DNA of 64,000 nt from Cyclobacteriaceae bacterium (GTDB lineage: Bacteria; Bacteroidota; Bacteroidia; Cytophagales; Cyclobacteriaceae), in assembly GCA_016787725.1 (NCBI GenBank), contig JAEUTZ010000002.1, positions 241,143 to 305,142 on the forward strand, given 5' to 3'. Below the pieces are notes generated by a model that was not told the DNA's origin, searched no databases, and was given only the letters and a program-made list of their open reading frames with translations. Shown piece by piece: positions 28,759 to 37,078 of the stretch (its first letter is position 1; each line of letters starts with the position of its first letter). The position numbers and the translations under genes were made by a program.

Positions 28759-30240
28759 ATGAAAAAGATTGGGGTTATCGGCTCGGGCTTCTCCGGTTTG
28801 GCGGCTGCAACGTGCCTGGCCCACAAAGGCTATGATGTTACCGTGCTGGAGAAGAACAACACCGCTGGTGGACGCGCCCGGAAGTTTACAGCAGAAGGTT
28901 TTACGTTTGATATGGGCCCCAGCTGGTATTGGATGCCCGATGTGTTTGAAAAATATTTTGCGCAGTTCGGTAAAAAACCCGCTGACTATTACGAACTGGA
29001 AAGACTCAGTCCCTCCTACCGGATTTACTATGGCAAAGATGACTTTCTTGATATCCCCGCAGGTGTGGAAGCCCTTTGTAAACTCTTTGATGAACTGGAG
29101 CCGGGCAGTTCGAAAAACCTGCTGCAATTTTTAGAAGAAGGAAAATACAAGTATCACATCGGCATTAACGAACTGGTGTACAAACCCGGTGTTTCCCTCA
29201 CGGAGTTGATGGATGTGAAGCTGATGACGGGCGTCTTTAAACTGCATGTGTTTCAGTCCATTTCGCAATATGTGCGCAAATTTTTCAACGAGAAACGCAT
29301 CGTTCAGCTACTCGAGTTTCCGGTGTTGTTTTTAGGGGCTACTGCACAAAAGACTCCGGCCCTTTATAGTTTGATGAATTATGCAGACATGGCGTTGGGC
29401 ACCTGGTACCCAAAGGGCGGCATGCATAAAATAATTGACGGCATGACACAACTTGCCCACGAGCAAGGAGTCCGGTTTGAATTCAACAGCGAAGTAACAA
29501 AGTTTAACCTGGCCGACAAGGCGATTAAGGAAGTAGTCGTGAACGGCACCGTCAGAAATTTCGACTACATAGTGGCTAGTGCAGACTATCATCACGTTGA
29601 GCAAACCTTGCTGCCGGCCAGCCACCGCAGGTATACTGAAACGTATTGGGACCACCGGGCCATGGCGCCATCGAGTTTAATCTTTTACCTGGGATTAAAT
29701 AAAAAACTCAGCGGCATGTTGCATCATACCTTGTTTTTTGATGAGGATTTTGGCGTGCATGCACGCGAGATCTATGAAAACCCGCAATGGCCCACGGCAC
29801 CACAGTTTTATGTTTCGTGCCCATCGCAAACCGACCCCACCGTAGCCCCGCCCGGCTGCGAAAATATTTTTATTTTAATTCCGGTAGCTCCGGGATTAAA
29901 AGATGATGCTGCTACCCGCGAAAAATATTTCGACCTGGTGATGCACCGTTTCGAGCAGATGATGGGCCAATCCATCCGCGAACACATTATTTTCAAGCGC
30001 AGTTATGCCCACAATGACTTTATTGCCGATTATCATGCTTTTAAGGGAAATGCTTATGGCCTGGCCAATACCATCAGGCAAACCGCTAATTTGAAGCCCT
30101 CCATCTTAAACAAAAAGGTAAAAAACCTGTTTTATACAGGTCAGTTGACGGTTCCGGGTCCTGGAGTGCCGCCATCGCTCATTTCAGGACAAGTGGTAGC
30201 CAACGAACTGATAAAGCGGGATTTAGCAGGCGGTAAATGA
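28759..30240 (+). CDS. crtI: Phytoene desaturase CrtI
   Basis: The true start is the ATG of MKKIGVIGSGFSGLAAAT (493 residues), since this is the FAD-binding Rossmann motif; the open frame extends 81 bp further upstream without homology. VTVLEKNNTAGGRARKF completes the dinucleotide site, and the C terminus carries the family motif NLFYTGQLTVPGPGVPPSLISGQ. CrtI desaturates phytoene stepwise to lycopene at the membrane. It is the first gene of crtI-crtB-idi and sits behind a terminator and a possible operator, so light control at this point is likely. Confidence 0.96.
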   Translation: MKKIGVIGSGFSGLAAATCLAHKGYDVTVLEKNNTAGGRARKFTAEGFTFDMGPSWYWMPDVFEKYFAQFGKKPADYYELERLSPSYRIYYGKDDFLDIPAGVEALCKLFDELEPGSSKNLLQFLEEGKYKYHIGINELVYKPGVSLTELMDVKLMTGVFKLHVFQSISQYVRKFFNEKRIVQLLEFPVLFLGATAQKTPALYSLMNYADMALGTWYPKGGMHKIIDGMTQLAHEQGVRFEFNSEVTKFNLADKAIKEVVVNGTVRNFDYIVASADYHHVEQTLLPASHRRYTETYWDHRAMAPSSLIFYLGLNKKLSGMLHHTLFFDEDFGVHAREIYENPQWPTAPQFYVSCPSQTDPTVAPPGCENIFILIPVAPGLKDDAATREKYFDLVMHRFEQMMGQSIREHIIFKRSYAHNDFIADYHAFKGNAYGLANTIRQTANLKPSILNKKVKNLFYTGQLTVPGPGVPPSLISGQVVANELIKRDLAGGK

Positions 30241-30296
30241 TGAGAGGTGATCCCCGGGCGGTTTTGATTTGCTAACTTGTAACCTTACGTTTTTCA

Positions 30297-31136
30297 ATGA
30301 GCAAAGAACTTTTTGATCGGGTTTCCCTCCGGTGCAGCAGGCTGACTACGCATGCCTACAGCACGTCCTTTTCGTTGGGTATTCGGTGTTTGAACAAGGA
30401 TCTTCAAGGCCCGATTTATTCCATTTATGGGTTTGTGCGCTTTGCCGATGAAATCGTGGATACCTTTCATGATTTCAATAAAGCCCGGTTGCTGGAACGC
30501 TTTACAGCAGAAACGTACCAGGCACTTTCAGAAGGAATCAGCCTCAATCCGATTCTTAATAGTTTCCAGGCAACCGCCAACAAATACCTCTTTGAACGCG
30601 AGCTGATCGACCAGTTTTTGAAAAGTATGGAAATGGATCTGAGTCTCACCCACTACGATCAGAAAGGAATTGATGAATACATCCTGGGCTCAGCGGAGGT
30701 GGTAGGCCTGATGTGCCTTCGTGTTTTCTGTAAGGGCGATGAAACCATGTACCAAAGACTGAAACCTTCGGCCATGCGGTTGGGAGCTGCTTTTCAAAAA
30801 ATCAATTTCCTGCGCGACCTGAATGCCGACTTCAACGGGATGGGCCGCAATTATTTCCCCGACATCGACTTGAAGAATTTCGATGAGGCCAGCAAGCAAA
30901 AGATTGAAGCCAACATTGCAGAAGATTTTCATGCCGGATATGAAGGTATCAAACAACTTCCCCGGTCGGCCCGGTTTGGGGTATATGTTGCGTACTTGTA
31001 TTACCTCGCGCTATTCAATAAAATAAAAAATACACCCAGTCATGTAGTGCTCAAGAACCGAATCCGGGTCCGTAACCGGCAAAAGCTTTCCATACTCGCC
31101 TATTCCTTTGTGAAACACCAGTTAAACCTGCTCTGA
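30297..31136 (+). CDS. crtB: Phytoene synthase CrtB
   Basis: The 279-residue protein has both prenyl-diphosphate-binding acidic motifs of squalene/phytoene synthases: DEIVD in FVRFADEIVDTF and RDLNAD in INFLRDLNADFNGMGRNYFP. It condenses two geranylgeranyl diphosphates to phytoene. It lies 56 bp after crtI, and its stop overlaps the idi start by one base (TGATG). Geranylgeranyl diphosphate synthase (crtE) is not in the window and must be encoded elsewhere. Confidence 0.96.
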   Translation: MSKELFDRVSLRCSRLTTHAYSTSFSLGIRCLNKDLQGPIYSIYGFVRFADEIVDTFHDFNKARLLERFTAETYQALSEGISLNPILNSFQATANKYLFERELIDQFLKSMEMDLSLTHYDQKGIDEYILGSAEVVGLMCLRVFCKGDETMYQRLKPSAMRLGAAFQKINFLRDLNADFNGMGRNYFPDIDLKNFDEASKQKIEANIAEDFHAGYEGIKQLPRSARFGVYVAYLYYLALFNKIKNTPSHVVLKNRIRVRNRQKLSILAYSFVKHQLNLL

Positions 31137-31654
31137 TGGAAGAAGTGATTCTCGTAGATGAGTTGGATCGCGAAGTGGGAGCCCTCGAAAAGATGGCTGC
31201 CCATCGGCAAGGAAAATTGCACCGCGCTTTCTCGATTCTGGTTTTCAATTCGAAAGGCGAGCTCCTGTTACAAAAGCGAGCCCTTGGTAAATACCACAGT
31301 GGTGGTTTGTGGACCAATACCTGTTGCAGTCACCCACGGCCTGGGGAAACCCTGGTGGAAGCCGGGAAAAGAAAACTCCTGCAGGAAATGGGCTTTGATT
31401 GTGACCTCACCTATTCGCACAAGTTCCTTTACAAAGTTGAACTTGACAACAATCTGATTGAGCACGAATGGGATCACGTGCTGATCGGCTATTACGATGG
31501 CGACCCCCAACCCAACCGGGAAGAAGCCATGGCCTGGAAGTATGTGCCCCTGGAAGAAATCAAGACCGATGCCCGACAGCGGCCGGAAGCCTATACCTTG
31601 TGGTTTAAACTAATTCTGGAGCATCCTGAATTAAACACCTTTCACACGGTGTAG
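31136..31654 (+). CDS. idi: Isopentenyl-diphosphate delta-isomerase (type I)
   Basis: The 172-residue protein matches type I IPP isomerase with a Nudix-like fold: active-site Cys in NTCCSHPRPGE and acidic metal/catalytic residues in EHEWDHVLIG. It interconverts IPP and DMAPP, raising the supply of the allylic primer for carotenoid synthesis. The ATG overlaps the crtB stop, so translation is coupled. Length is typical. Confidence 0.95.
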   Translation: MEEVILVDELDREVGALEKMAAHRQGKLHRAFSILVFNSKGELLLQKRALGKYHSGGLWTNTCCSHPRPGETLVEAGKRKLLQEMGFDCDLTYSHKFLYKVELDNNLIEHEWDHVLIGYYDGDPQPNREEAMAWKYVPLEEIKTDARQRPEAYTLWFKLILEHPELNTFHTV

Positions 31655-31689
31655 TCTGAACATCTGCATCTTTTGCGTGTTTACACTAT

Positions 31690-31875
31690 ATGTTTGCTTT
31701 CTTTAAGTCCGACCCCATTAAAAAACTCGAATCGAAACGTCTTAAAATGCTGGAAGAGGCCATGCACATTCAGCGTTCGGGTGATCTGAAAAAATATGCC
31801 TTTCACATGGAAGCCATTGTTAAACTCGAAAAGGAAATTGAAGCCTTACAAAAATCCAACAACCGAGTCGATTGA
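31690..31875 (+). CDS. Small coiled-coil protein (DUF6435/Lacal_2735-like)
   Basis: A 61-residue charged helical protein (MFAFFKSDPIKKLESKRLKMLEEAM...). The opening FxFFKxDPxKKL and short coiled-coil form recall small Bacteroidetes proteins annotated as Lacal_2735 or DUF6435; function unknown. It overlaps the photolyase reading frame at its 3' end by up to 80 bp, which suggests translational coupling with that gene. Confidence 0.65.
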   Translation: MFAFFKSDPIKKLESKRLKMLEEAMHIQRSGDLKKYAFHMEAIVKLEKEIEALQKSNNRVD

Positions 31876-33160
31876 TGCCGCCACAGCGGTCTGCTGGCTT
31901 CGCAGAGACCTGCGGCTGAATGACCAGGCGGCCTTGTACCATGCTTTGAAGGAAAATAAACAGGTAGCTTGCGTCTTTATTTTCGATACCAACATACTGG
32001 ACAAGTTGGAAGAGAAGCGCGATCGAAGGGTGGAATTCATTCATCAAACCCTCGATCAGCTTCAGCAGCAACTGGAAGCGTTGGGTAGTTCATTGCTTGT
32101 CTTTGCTGGCAACCCGATCACGATTTTTCAACAACTCTCCCCCAGCGCGGTTTATACCAATTACGATTACGAACCGTATGCCCGCCAGCGCGATGCAGCC
32201 GTAAAAGATATTTTAGAGAAAAAGGGAATTGCCTTCAAGACCTATAAAGACCAGGTCATTTTTGAAAAGGATGAGGTGATTAAAGACGATGGTAAACCCT
32301 ACACCGTGTTTACCCCGTACAGTCGTAAATGGAAGGCCGCCCTCACCCCTTTCTATCTGAAGAGTTATCCCACTGAAAAATTCTTTACCTCCTTCAGGAA
32401 AATGAAACCCTACCCGATGCCCTCGTTGGGTGACTTGGGTTTTGAACCGGCCGGGTTGCCCTTTCCGGAGCGGGTGATCAGGCAACGCCTGATTGCGAAG
32501 TATGACCAGCAGCGAAACTTTCCGGCTATTGAAGGTACCACGAAGCTGAGTGTGCACTTGCGCTTTGGCACGGTGAGCATCCGGCAGTTGGCGCGGGTGG
32601 CACGCAAGCACAACGAAACGTGGCTGAACGAATTAATCTGGCGCGACTTCTATCATATGATCTTGTGGCACTTTCCGCAAGTGGAGACGAAAGCCTTCAA
32701 ACCTGTTTATGATACGATTGTGTGGCGTAACAACGAAGCTGAATTTGCAGCGTGGTGTGCCGGTCGGACAGGCTACCCCATTGTGGACGCGGGCATGCGC
32801 GAATTAAATACCACCGGCTTCATGCACAATCGGGTACGTATGATAACCGCCAGCTTTCTTACCAAACATTTGCTCATTGACTGGCGCTGGGGAGAAGCTT
32901 ATTTCGCTAAGAAGCTACTGGACTTTGATCTGGCCGCCAACAACGGAGGCTGGCAGTGGGCAGCAAGTTCAGGTTGTGATGCTGCCCCGTATTTCCGCGT
33001 GTTCAATCCCCAATTGCAAACAGAAAAATTCGACCCCAAATTAGAATACATAAAAAAGTGGGTTCCCGAATTAGGTACGGAGGCTTATCCAAAGCCCATG
33101 GTAGATCATACGTTGGCGCGGCATCGGGTTCTTAAAGTTTATAAAAAGGCGTTAGGCTAA
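31796..33160 (+). CDS. Deoxyribodipyrimidine photolyase (class I CPD-like)
   Basis: The protein has the N-terminal antenna domain (AVCWLRRDLRLNDQAALYHAL) and the FAD domain ending in DLAANNGGWQWAASSGCDAAPYFRVFNP, typical of class I CPD photolyases and relatives. It would repair UV-made pyrimidine dimers using blue light. The start is uncertain: the homologous part begins near 31880, but the only in-frame ATG is at 31796, inside the previous gene; TTG codons at 31817 and 31838 and an ATT at 31871 are alternatives. Either way the frame overlaps the DUF6435-like gene, which ends at 31875. Confidence 0.93.
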   Translation: MPFTWKPLLNSKRKLKPYKNPTTESIDAATAVCWLRRDLRLNDQAALYHALKENKQVACVFIFDTNILDKLEEKRDRRVEFIHQTLDQLQQQLEALGSSLLVFAGNPITIFQQLSPSAVYTNYDYEPYARQRDAAVKDILEKKGIAFKTYKDQVIFEKDEVIKDDGKPYTVFTPYSRKWKAALTPFYLKSYPTEKFFTSFRKMKPYPMPSLGDLGFEPAGLPFPERVIRQRLIAKYDQQRNFPAIEGTTKLSVHLRFGTVSIRQLARVARKHNETWLNELIWRDFYHMILWHFPQVETKAFKPVYDTIVWRNNEAEFAAWCAGRTGYPIVDAGMRELNTTGFMHNRVRMITASFLTKHLLIDWRWGEAYFAKKLLDFDLAANNGGWQWAASSGCDAAPYFRVFNPQLQTEKFDPKLEYIKKWVPELGTEAYPKPMVDHTLARHRVLKVYKKALG

Positions 33161-33189
33161 CCAAGCGAGCGTTATCCCGATAATAAGCC

Positions 33190-33330
33190 ATGCTTAAAAA
33201 ACAGCATCTGCCCACTAAAATTTGCATCGTTTGTAAGAGGCCCTTTACCTGGCGTAAAAAGTGGGAGAAGGTTTGGGAAGAAGTGAAATACTGTAGCGAT
33301 CGATGTAGGATGAATAAATCTAAAAAATGA
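33190..33330 (+). CDS. DUF2256 small zinc-ribbon-like protein
   Basis: A 46-residue protein, [19 protein letters not shown]..., with paired cysteines CIVC and CSDRC around [15 protein letters not shown], matching the DUF2256 family. Such proteins are commonly encoded next to cryptochrome/photolyase genes. The TGA overlaps the ATG of the photolyase-related gene by 4 bp (ATGA), so the two are translationally coupled. Function unknown; a metal-binding helper is inference. Confidence 0.85.
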   Translation: MLKKQHLPTKICIVCKRPFTWRKKWEKVWEEVKYCSDRCRMNKSKK

Positions 33331-34808
33331 GCGGAGTCACTCTTATTTTCCCGCATCATCTTTTCGAAAAGCCAGCATCCTTGATGAAAGGACAACGGGT
33401 CTTCCTCGTAGAAGAATATCTTTTCTTCAAACAATACAATTTTCATAAGCAGAAACTGGTATTTCATCGTGCCAGCATGAAGGCGTATCAGCAGTTTTTA
33501 GAGGGTAAAGGTTACCCGGTAACATACATCGAAGCCAAAGAAAAAATTAGTGACACACGAAGTCTATTGCCCTTCCTCAAACAGAAAGGAGTGACCGAAA
33601 TTCACTACATGGATGTAACTGACTATTTATTGGAGAAAAGAATTTCGGAATACTCGATCAAGCTAAAGATAAAGGTTAGCAAATACGACTCGCCTCTCTT
33701 TCTGCTAACAGCTAAACAAGTTGGCGAATATTTTTCCAGTAAAAAACGATTTTATCAAACCGACTTCTACACAAAGCAACGCAAGCACTTTAAAATTTTA
33801 GTGGATGATAAGTTAGAACCGGAAGGAGGAAAATGGACATTTGACAGTGAAAATCGATTAAAGTATCCCAAGGGGAAAAAGCCACCGGAAGTAAAATTTC
33901 CAAAAGCTAACGAATATTGGACGGAAGCCATCTCCTATGTTAAAAAGAACTTCCCTTCCAATTATGGAGATATCAGCAGCTCATATCCTTATCCCACCAC
34001 ATTTTCTGAAAGTCGTGCGTGGCTAAAACAATTCTTACAAAAACGCTTTGCCGAATTCGGGGACTATGAAGATGCCCTGGTAACGAAAGAAAGTATTTTA
34101 CACCACAGCCTGCTGACGCCCATGCTGAATGCAGGGCTACTTACGCCTGGTGAAATCTTGGATGAATCTGTTGCCTACGCAACTGAAAATAAAATTCCAC
34201 TCAACTCGTGCGAAGGTTTCGTTCGGCAGATTTTAGGCTGGCGTGAATTTATTCGGGGGGTATATCAAGCCAAAGGGACACAAGAACGCACCACTAACTA
34301 TTGGAAATTTAAACGGAAAATACCTGGATCATTTTGGAATGGTACCACCGGCATTGCTCCTATCGATGAAACCACTAAAAAAATACTAGCCACCGGGTAT
34401 TGCCATCACATCGAACGATTGATGGTGCTGGGTAATTTTATGTTGCTGTGCGAATTTGATCCGGATGAAGTATATCGATGGTTTATGGAACTCTTCATTG
34501 ACTCATACGATTGGGTGATGGTGCCGAACGTATATGGCATGAGTCAGTTTGCCGATGGCGGACTGATGGCCACCAAACCCTATATCAGTGGCAGTAACTA
34601 CCTGATGAAAATGAGTGATTATCCAAAAGGCGAATGGCAGCCGATATGGGATGGGTTGTTCTGGCGTTTCATGCATGTACACCGCGATTTCTTTCTGAAA
34701 AATCCGAGGTTAGGCATGTTGGTAAAAACATTTGATAAGATGCCCAAGGAGAAACAAGAGCAGCATATGCAGATCGCAAACACGTATTTGCAATCCATGG
34801 ATAAATAA
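33327..34808 (+). CDS. PhrB-like cryptochrome/photolyase-family protein lacking Fe-S ligands
   Basis: The 493-residue protein aligns with the prokaryotic (6-4) photolyase / FeS-BCP group: N-terminal Rossmann (TLIFPHHLF), [55 protein letters not shown] and [16 protein letters not shown]. In FeS-BCP members three further cysteines follow MSDY in a pattern CxxC...CPF; here the stretch 433-445 reads [13 protein letters not shown] with no cysteine, and only Cys295 of the usual four is kept. It therefore probably folds without the 4Fe-4S cluster. Coupled to the DUF2256 gene upstream. Confidence 0.9.
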   Translation: MSGVTLIFPHHLFEKPASLMKGQRVFLVEEYLFFKQYNFHKQKLVFHRASMKAYQQFLEGKGYPVTYIEAKEKISDTRSLLPFLKQKGVTEIHYMDVTDYLLEKRISEYSIKLKIKVSKYDSPLFLLTAKQVGEYFSSKKRFYQTDFYTKQRKHFKILVDDKLEPEGGKWTFDSENRLKYPKGKKPPEVKFPKANEYWTEAISYVKKNFPSNYGDISSSYPYPTTFSESRAWLKQFLQKRFAEFGDYEDALVTKESILHHSLLTPMLNAGLLTPGEILDESVAYATENKIPLNSCEGFVRQILGWREFIRGVYQAKGTQERTTNYWKFKRKIPGSFWNGTTGIAPIDETTKKILATGYCHHIERLMVLGNFMLLCEFDPDEVYRWFMELFIDSYDWVMVPNVYGMSQFADGGLMATKPYISGSNYLMKMSDYPKGEWQPIWDGLFWRFMHVHRDFFLKNPRLGMLVKTFDKMPKEKQEQHMQIANTYLQSMDK

Positions 34809-34883
34809 AATAAAAGGAACTGACTTGATTCTCTACCTAAGAGCCCTGAAAAAATAAGTCTTTAACAAACTGCTCTTGACCTG

Positions 34884-35804
34884 CTAGCCTAGTTTAATTT
34901 TAGTAAACACCTGTAAGTGTGGAAGGGTGAGTATTGCGATGGCCACAAAAATATGAGAGAGTACCAGCCATTCAGTCTGGAACATACCTGAAACAACAAT
35001 CAATAACAGAATGCCCAACCAGGCAAGGGTTGTAAAGGGAATTGCTTTTTTAACGATAGATGCCCAGCCCGGCCCATCATTAGAAAGCTTCATTTGTCTT
35101 CTTATCAAATTGAAGGAAATGAGTGAATGCCATAGTCCAAAGTAGAAACCAAAACTTAGATACAAGGGGAGCTGATGGATAATGAAAATTAATAGAAAAC
35201 TTTGAACTAAGAATGGATGAAGTACATTCTTTTCCCAACCCAGATAGTCGCGTAGAAAAAAAAGTAAAAAAATACATAGACCAAGTAAGACGCAAACATA
35301 GGGATACAGAAGTGTTCCCCATTTTAACCAAAAGTCAATAGCAAGCCTATTCTGAACGATAATTTCAAGAATGGGAGCTGCTGAGCTAATGTGGCTTGTT
35401 AAGATAAAAGAGATTAACAGAAATCCATAAGTTGAATACACTATTGCATCTATTTTAGCATTTGCGCGAAGTGGCCAATCGATCTCACCAAAATGATAGG
35501 CAGCCATGGCAATGAACACGATCAAAGCCACAGTTGGGAATAACCACCAAACAATGCCATACAGCAACATGCTAAAAAGGTATTTGGCAAGGAACAGGTA
35601 GATGGATACTTTTTGATTGCTATTGATTAGCGCTTGCCGTTGAATAAAAAAATCAAGCGAACCATGAGGAACTCCGATGAGTATTATGCTAACGATCAGA
35701 AAATAAAGTTGCGCTTCTTCACCGATCACTACAAACTTTGCAACCAGTGTGAGCAGTAAGCCGGAGATTAACAAATACTTTCTTATTTTTTCAAGATTTA
35801 GCAT
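34884..35804 (-). CDS. blh: Brp/Blh-type beta-carotene 15,15'-dioxygenase
   Basis: I start at MLNLEKIRKYLLIS (306 residues); an upstream in-frame extension lies in the leader. It is an integral membrane protein with histidine motifs of the family: IGVPHGSLDFF, YHFGEIDW, FYFGLWHSLISF and SHIFVAIAILTLPHLQ. Blh cleaves beta-carotene centrally to give two retinals. It lies just downstream of the rhodopsin gene on the same strand, so the operon makes both opsin and chromophore. A hairpin with a T-tract between the two genes may lower blh expression relative to the opsin. Confidence 0.92.
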   Translation of the reverse strand: MLNLEKIRKYLLISGLLLTLVAKFVVIGEEAQLYFLIVSIILIGVPHGSLDFFIQRQALINSNQKVSIYLFLAKYLFSMLLYGIVWWLFPTVALIVFIAMAAYHFGEIDWPLRANAKIDAIVYSTYGFLLISFILTSHISSAAPILEIIVQNRLAIDFWLKWGTLLYPYVCVLLGLCIFLLFFLRDYLGWEKNVLHPFLVQSFLLIFIIHQLPLYLSFGFYFGLWHSLISFNLIRRQMKLSNDGPGWASIVKKAIPFTTLAWLGILLLIVVSGMFQTEWLVLSHIFVAIAILTLPHLQVFTKIKLG

Positions 35805-35841
35805 TGTGTACATCCAGTGTAAATAGAAATGATCGTATTTC

Positions 35842-35878
35842 AAAAAAAGTAAGGGGATACTTTGTGCTAAACATCCCC
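35842..35878 (-). terminator. Terminator-like hairpin between rhodopsin and blh
   Basis: On the minus strand GGGGAT (35878-35873) pairs with ATCCCC (35858-35853), followed a few bases later by a run of seven T (35848-35842). It lies between the rhodopsin stop and the blh start. It could act as a partial terminator that keeps blh mRNA below opsin mRNA. Confidence 0.6.
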
Positions 35879-35906
35879 CCACTCATTTATAATATGTAAG
35901 GAATGC

Positions 35907-36650
35907 TTACGCTTTCGCGGTTGATTTGCTGCTGACCGCAATGTTATACACAACCAACCCGAATCCAATCTTGTTTATGGCATCTGCGATGTTATAAAAC
36001 AAGTCGACATTAGAAGCACTCCAACCCAGTCCGGTATTTAGCCACCCTCCGGGCATACACATATATCCAATCGGATAAACAGCCCATCCTACTAATACGA
36101 ACCAGGCTAAAACCTGAATGCCTTTGATTACCACAGGATCTCCAGAAGTCTTTGCTAGTTGAGCTACTTCACCAACCCATGCAGTGTACAGGATATAGAT
36201 GTATCCGAGGGTTGAAATAACACCCCACAATACACTGTGGCCGGTGGACCCGTCAGTAAATGCTTCGCCATAGTAACCAGCAACAAGCATCAGTACAGAG
36301 GCAGCAATTAACTTCCATAACAAACTTTTCTTAGCACCCGCTGCTTTCGTCAATAAATAGAATTCAACACACATTAATGGCACCGTCAATGTCCAGTCGA
36401 TGTAGCGTAGCGCGGTGGGGGTTTGACCCGTTGCTAGGTAATAATCGCGCATGTAGAAGTAATGCACCGCTGCGATACCTGTAATTAATCCGGAAACCAA
36501 GAGCGATAATTTCCATTTGCCGTCAACACTTCCTCTTTCTACGAAGAAGAATACGGCTGCGGCCAGCATGGCCATATAGCCAGTAAAAAATGTAAATGCA
36601 ATCGGATCATCCACAGGGATGGCCACGATATCAGTTAGAATTGTGCGCAT
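35907..36650 (-). CDS. Proton-pumping rhodopsin (proteorhodopsin/xanthorhodopsin-like)
   Basis: The 247-residue, seven-helix protein has the retinal Schiff-base Lys227 in ADAINKIGFG and helix C RYIDWTLTVPLMCVEF: Arg82, proton acceptor Asp85, Thr89 and proton donor Glu96, i.e. the DTE motif of outward proton pumps rather than NTQ or NDQ ion pumps. His63 matches the His that tunes the acceptor in proteorhodopsin. Met93 at the spectral-tuning position (105 in proteorhodopsin) predicts green absorption. It pumps protons across the inner membrane in light. Retinal would come from crtI-crtB-crtY plus blh, all in the window. The upstream region is rich in palindromes. Confidence 0.96.
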   Translation of the reverse strand: MRTILTDIVAIPVDDPIAFTFFTGYMAMLAAAVFFFVERGSVDGKWKLSLLVSGLITGIAAVHYFYMRDYYLATGQTPTALRYIDWTLTVPLMCVEFYLLTKAAGAKKSLLWKLIAASVLMLVAGYYGEAFTDGSTGHSVLWGVISTLGYIYILYTAWVGEVAQLAKTSGDPVVIKGIQVLAWFVLVGWAVYPIGYMCMPGGWLNTGLGWSASNVDLFYNIADAINKIGFGLVVYNIAVSSKSTAKA

Positions 36651-36657
36651 ATATTTT

Positions 36658-36687
36658 TGTTTAATTTATTTTAATATCCATTAAACA
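36658..36687. promoter_or_regulatory. TGTTTAAT/ATTAAACA inverted repeat before rhodopsin
   Basis: TGTTTAAT (36658-36665) and ATTAAACA (36680-36687) are exact inverted copies 14 bp apart, starting only 8 bp from the rhodopsin ATG. TTAAACA fits the TnnnACA half-site I recall for Thermus CarH, so this is a candidate operator; not proven. Confidence 0.4.
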
Positions 36688-36707
36688 GGCCCAATTCACG
36701 ATTGTTT

Positions 36708-36717
36708 CAACCGGTTG
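36708..36717. promoter_or_regulatory. CAACCGGTTG palindrome before rhodopsin
   Basis: A perfect 10-bp palindrome 58-67 bp before the rhodopsin ATG. It differs in one base from the core of the inverted repeat upstream of crtI (28671-28680), suggesting one regulator for both genes. Confidence 0.35.
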
Positions 36718-36752
36718 TTACTTTAATGAAGTTAAATTCCTGACACTTCATA

Positions 36753-36797
36753 CGTGTTTAATATAAATATACCTATGAAGGTATCTGATTAAACACG
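36753..36797. promoter_or_regulatory. Nested inverted repeat before rhodopsin
   Basis: Outer arms CGTGTTTAAT (36753-36762) and ATTAAACACG (36788-36797) are exact inverted copies; inside them ATACCT (36769-36774) and AGGTAT (36779-36784) form a second, nearly concentric inverted repeat. The element is 103-147 bp before the rhodopsin ATG. It could be an operator or a structured 5' element. It is not followed by a T-tract, so it is not an obvious terminator. Confidence 0.45.
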
Positions 36798-37078
36798 ATT
36801 GTCTTTTTGAACATGCAAGGGTTCCTATCGACTTTATACAACCACACCGATCGCAATCAGATTTGATCCAGGATTTGGGCCTTTTGTGTTAACCAGAAAA
36901 TTTGTGAGTTTGGAAAAGCATCGTGAAACTTAGGATGTAAAATAGTAGCTGAAACAATGCAATCATTAATACTCGATTTTGATCAATCTTGAGTGCAGCC
37001 CTACGTTCTGCATTAAAAATCTTTGTACTTAACCTTTGAATGGAATAACAATTTTCATTGTATTGCATTTTTAGAAGC

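Larger units (their letters stand above)
36651..37078. other. 428-bp intergenic region, rhodopsin side regulatory
   Basis: The region separates the leftward rhodopsin gene from the rightward flavin reductase gene. The half nearest the rhodopsin gene holds inverted repeats annotated separately. The part 36800-37078 shows no convincing ORF, tRNA or terminator; a weak TTTG near 37037 could belong to a promoter of the flavin reductase gene. Confidence 0.5.

Noticed and set aside
31874-31920. ATG at the end of the DUF6435-like gene as photolyase start
   Set aside because: That ATG is in a different frame, which stops after about 15 codons.
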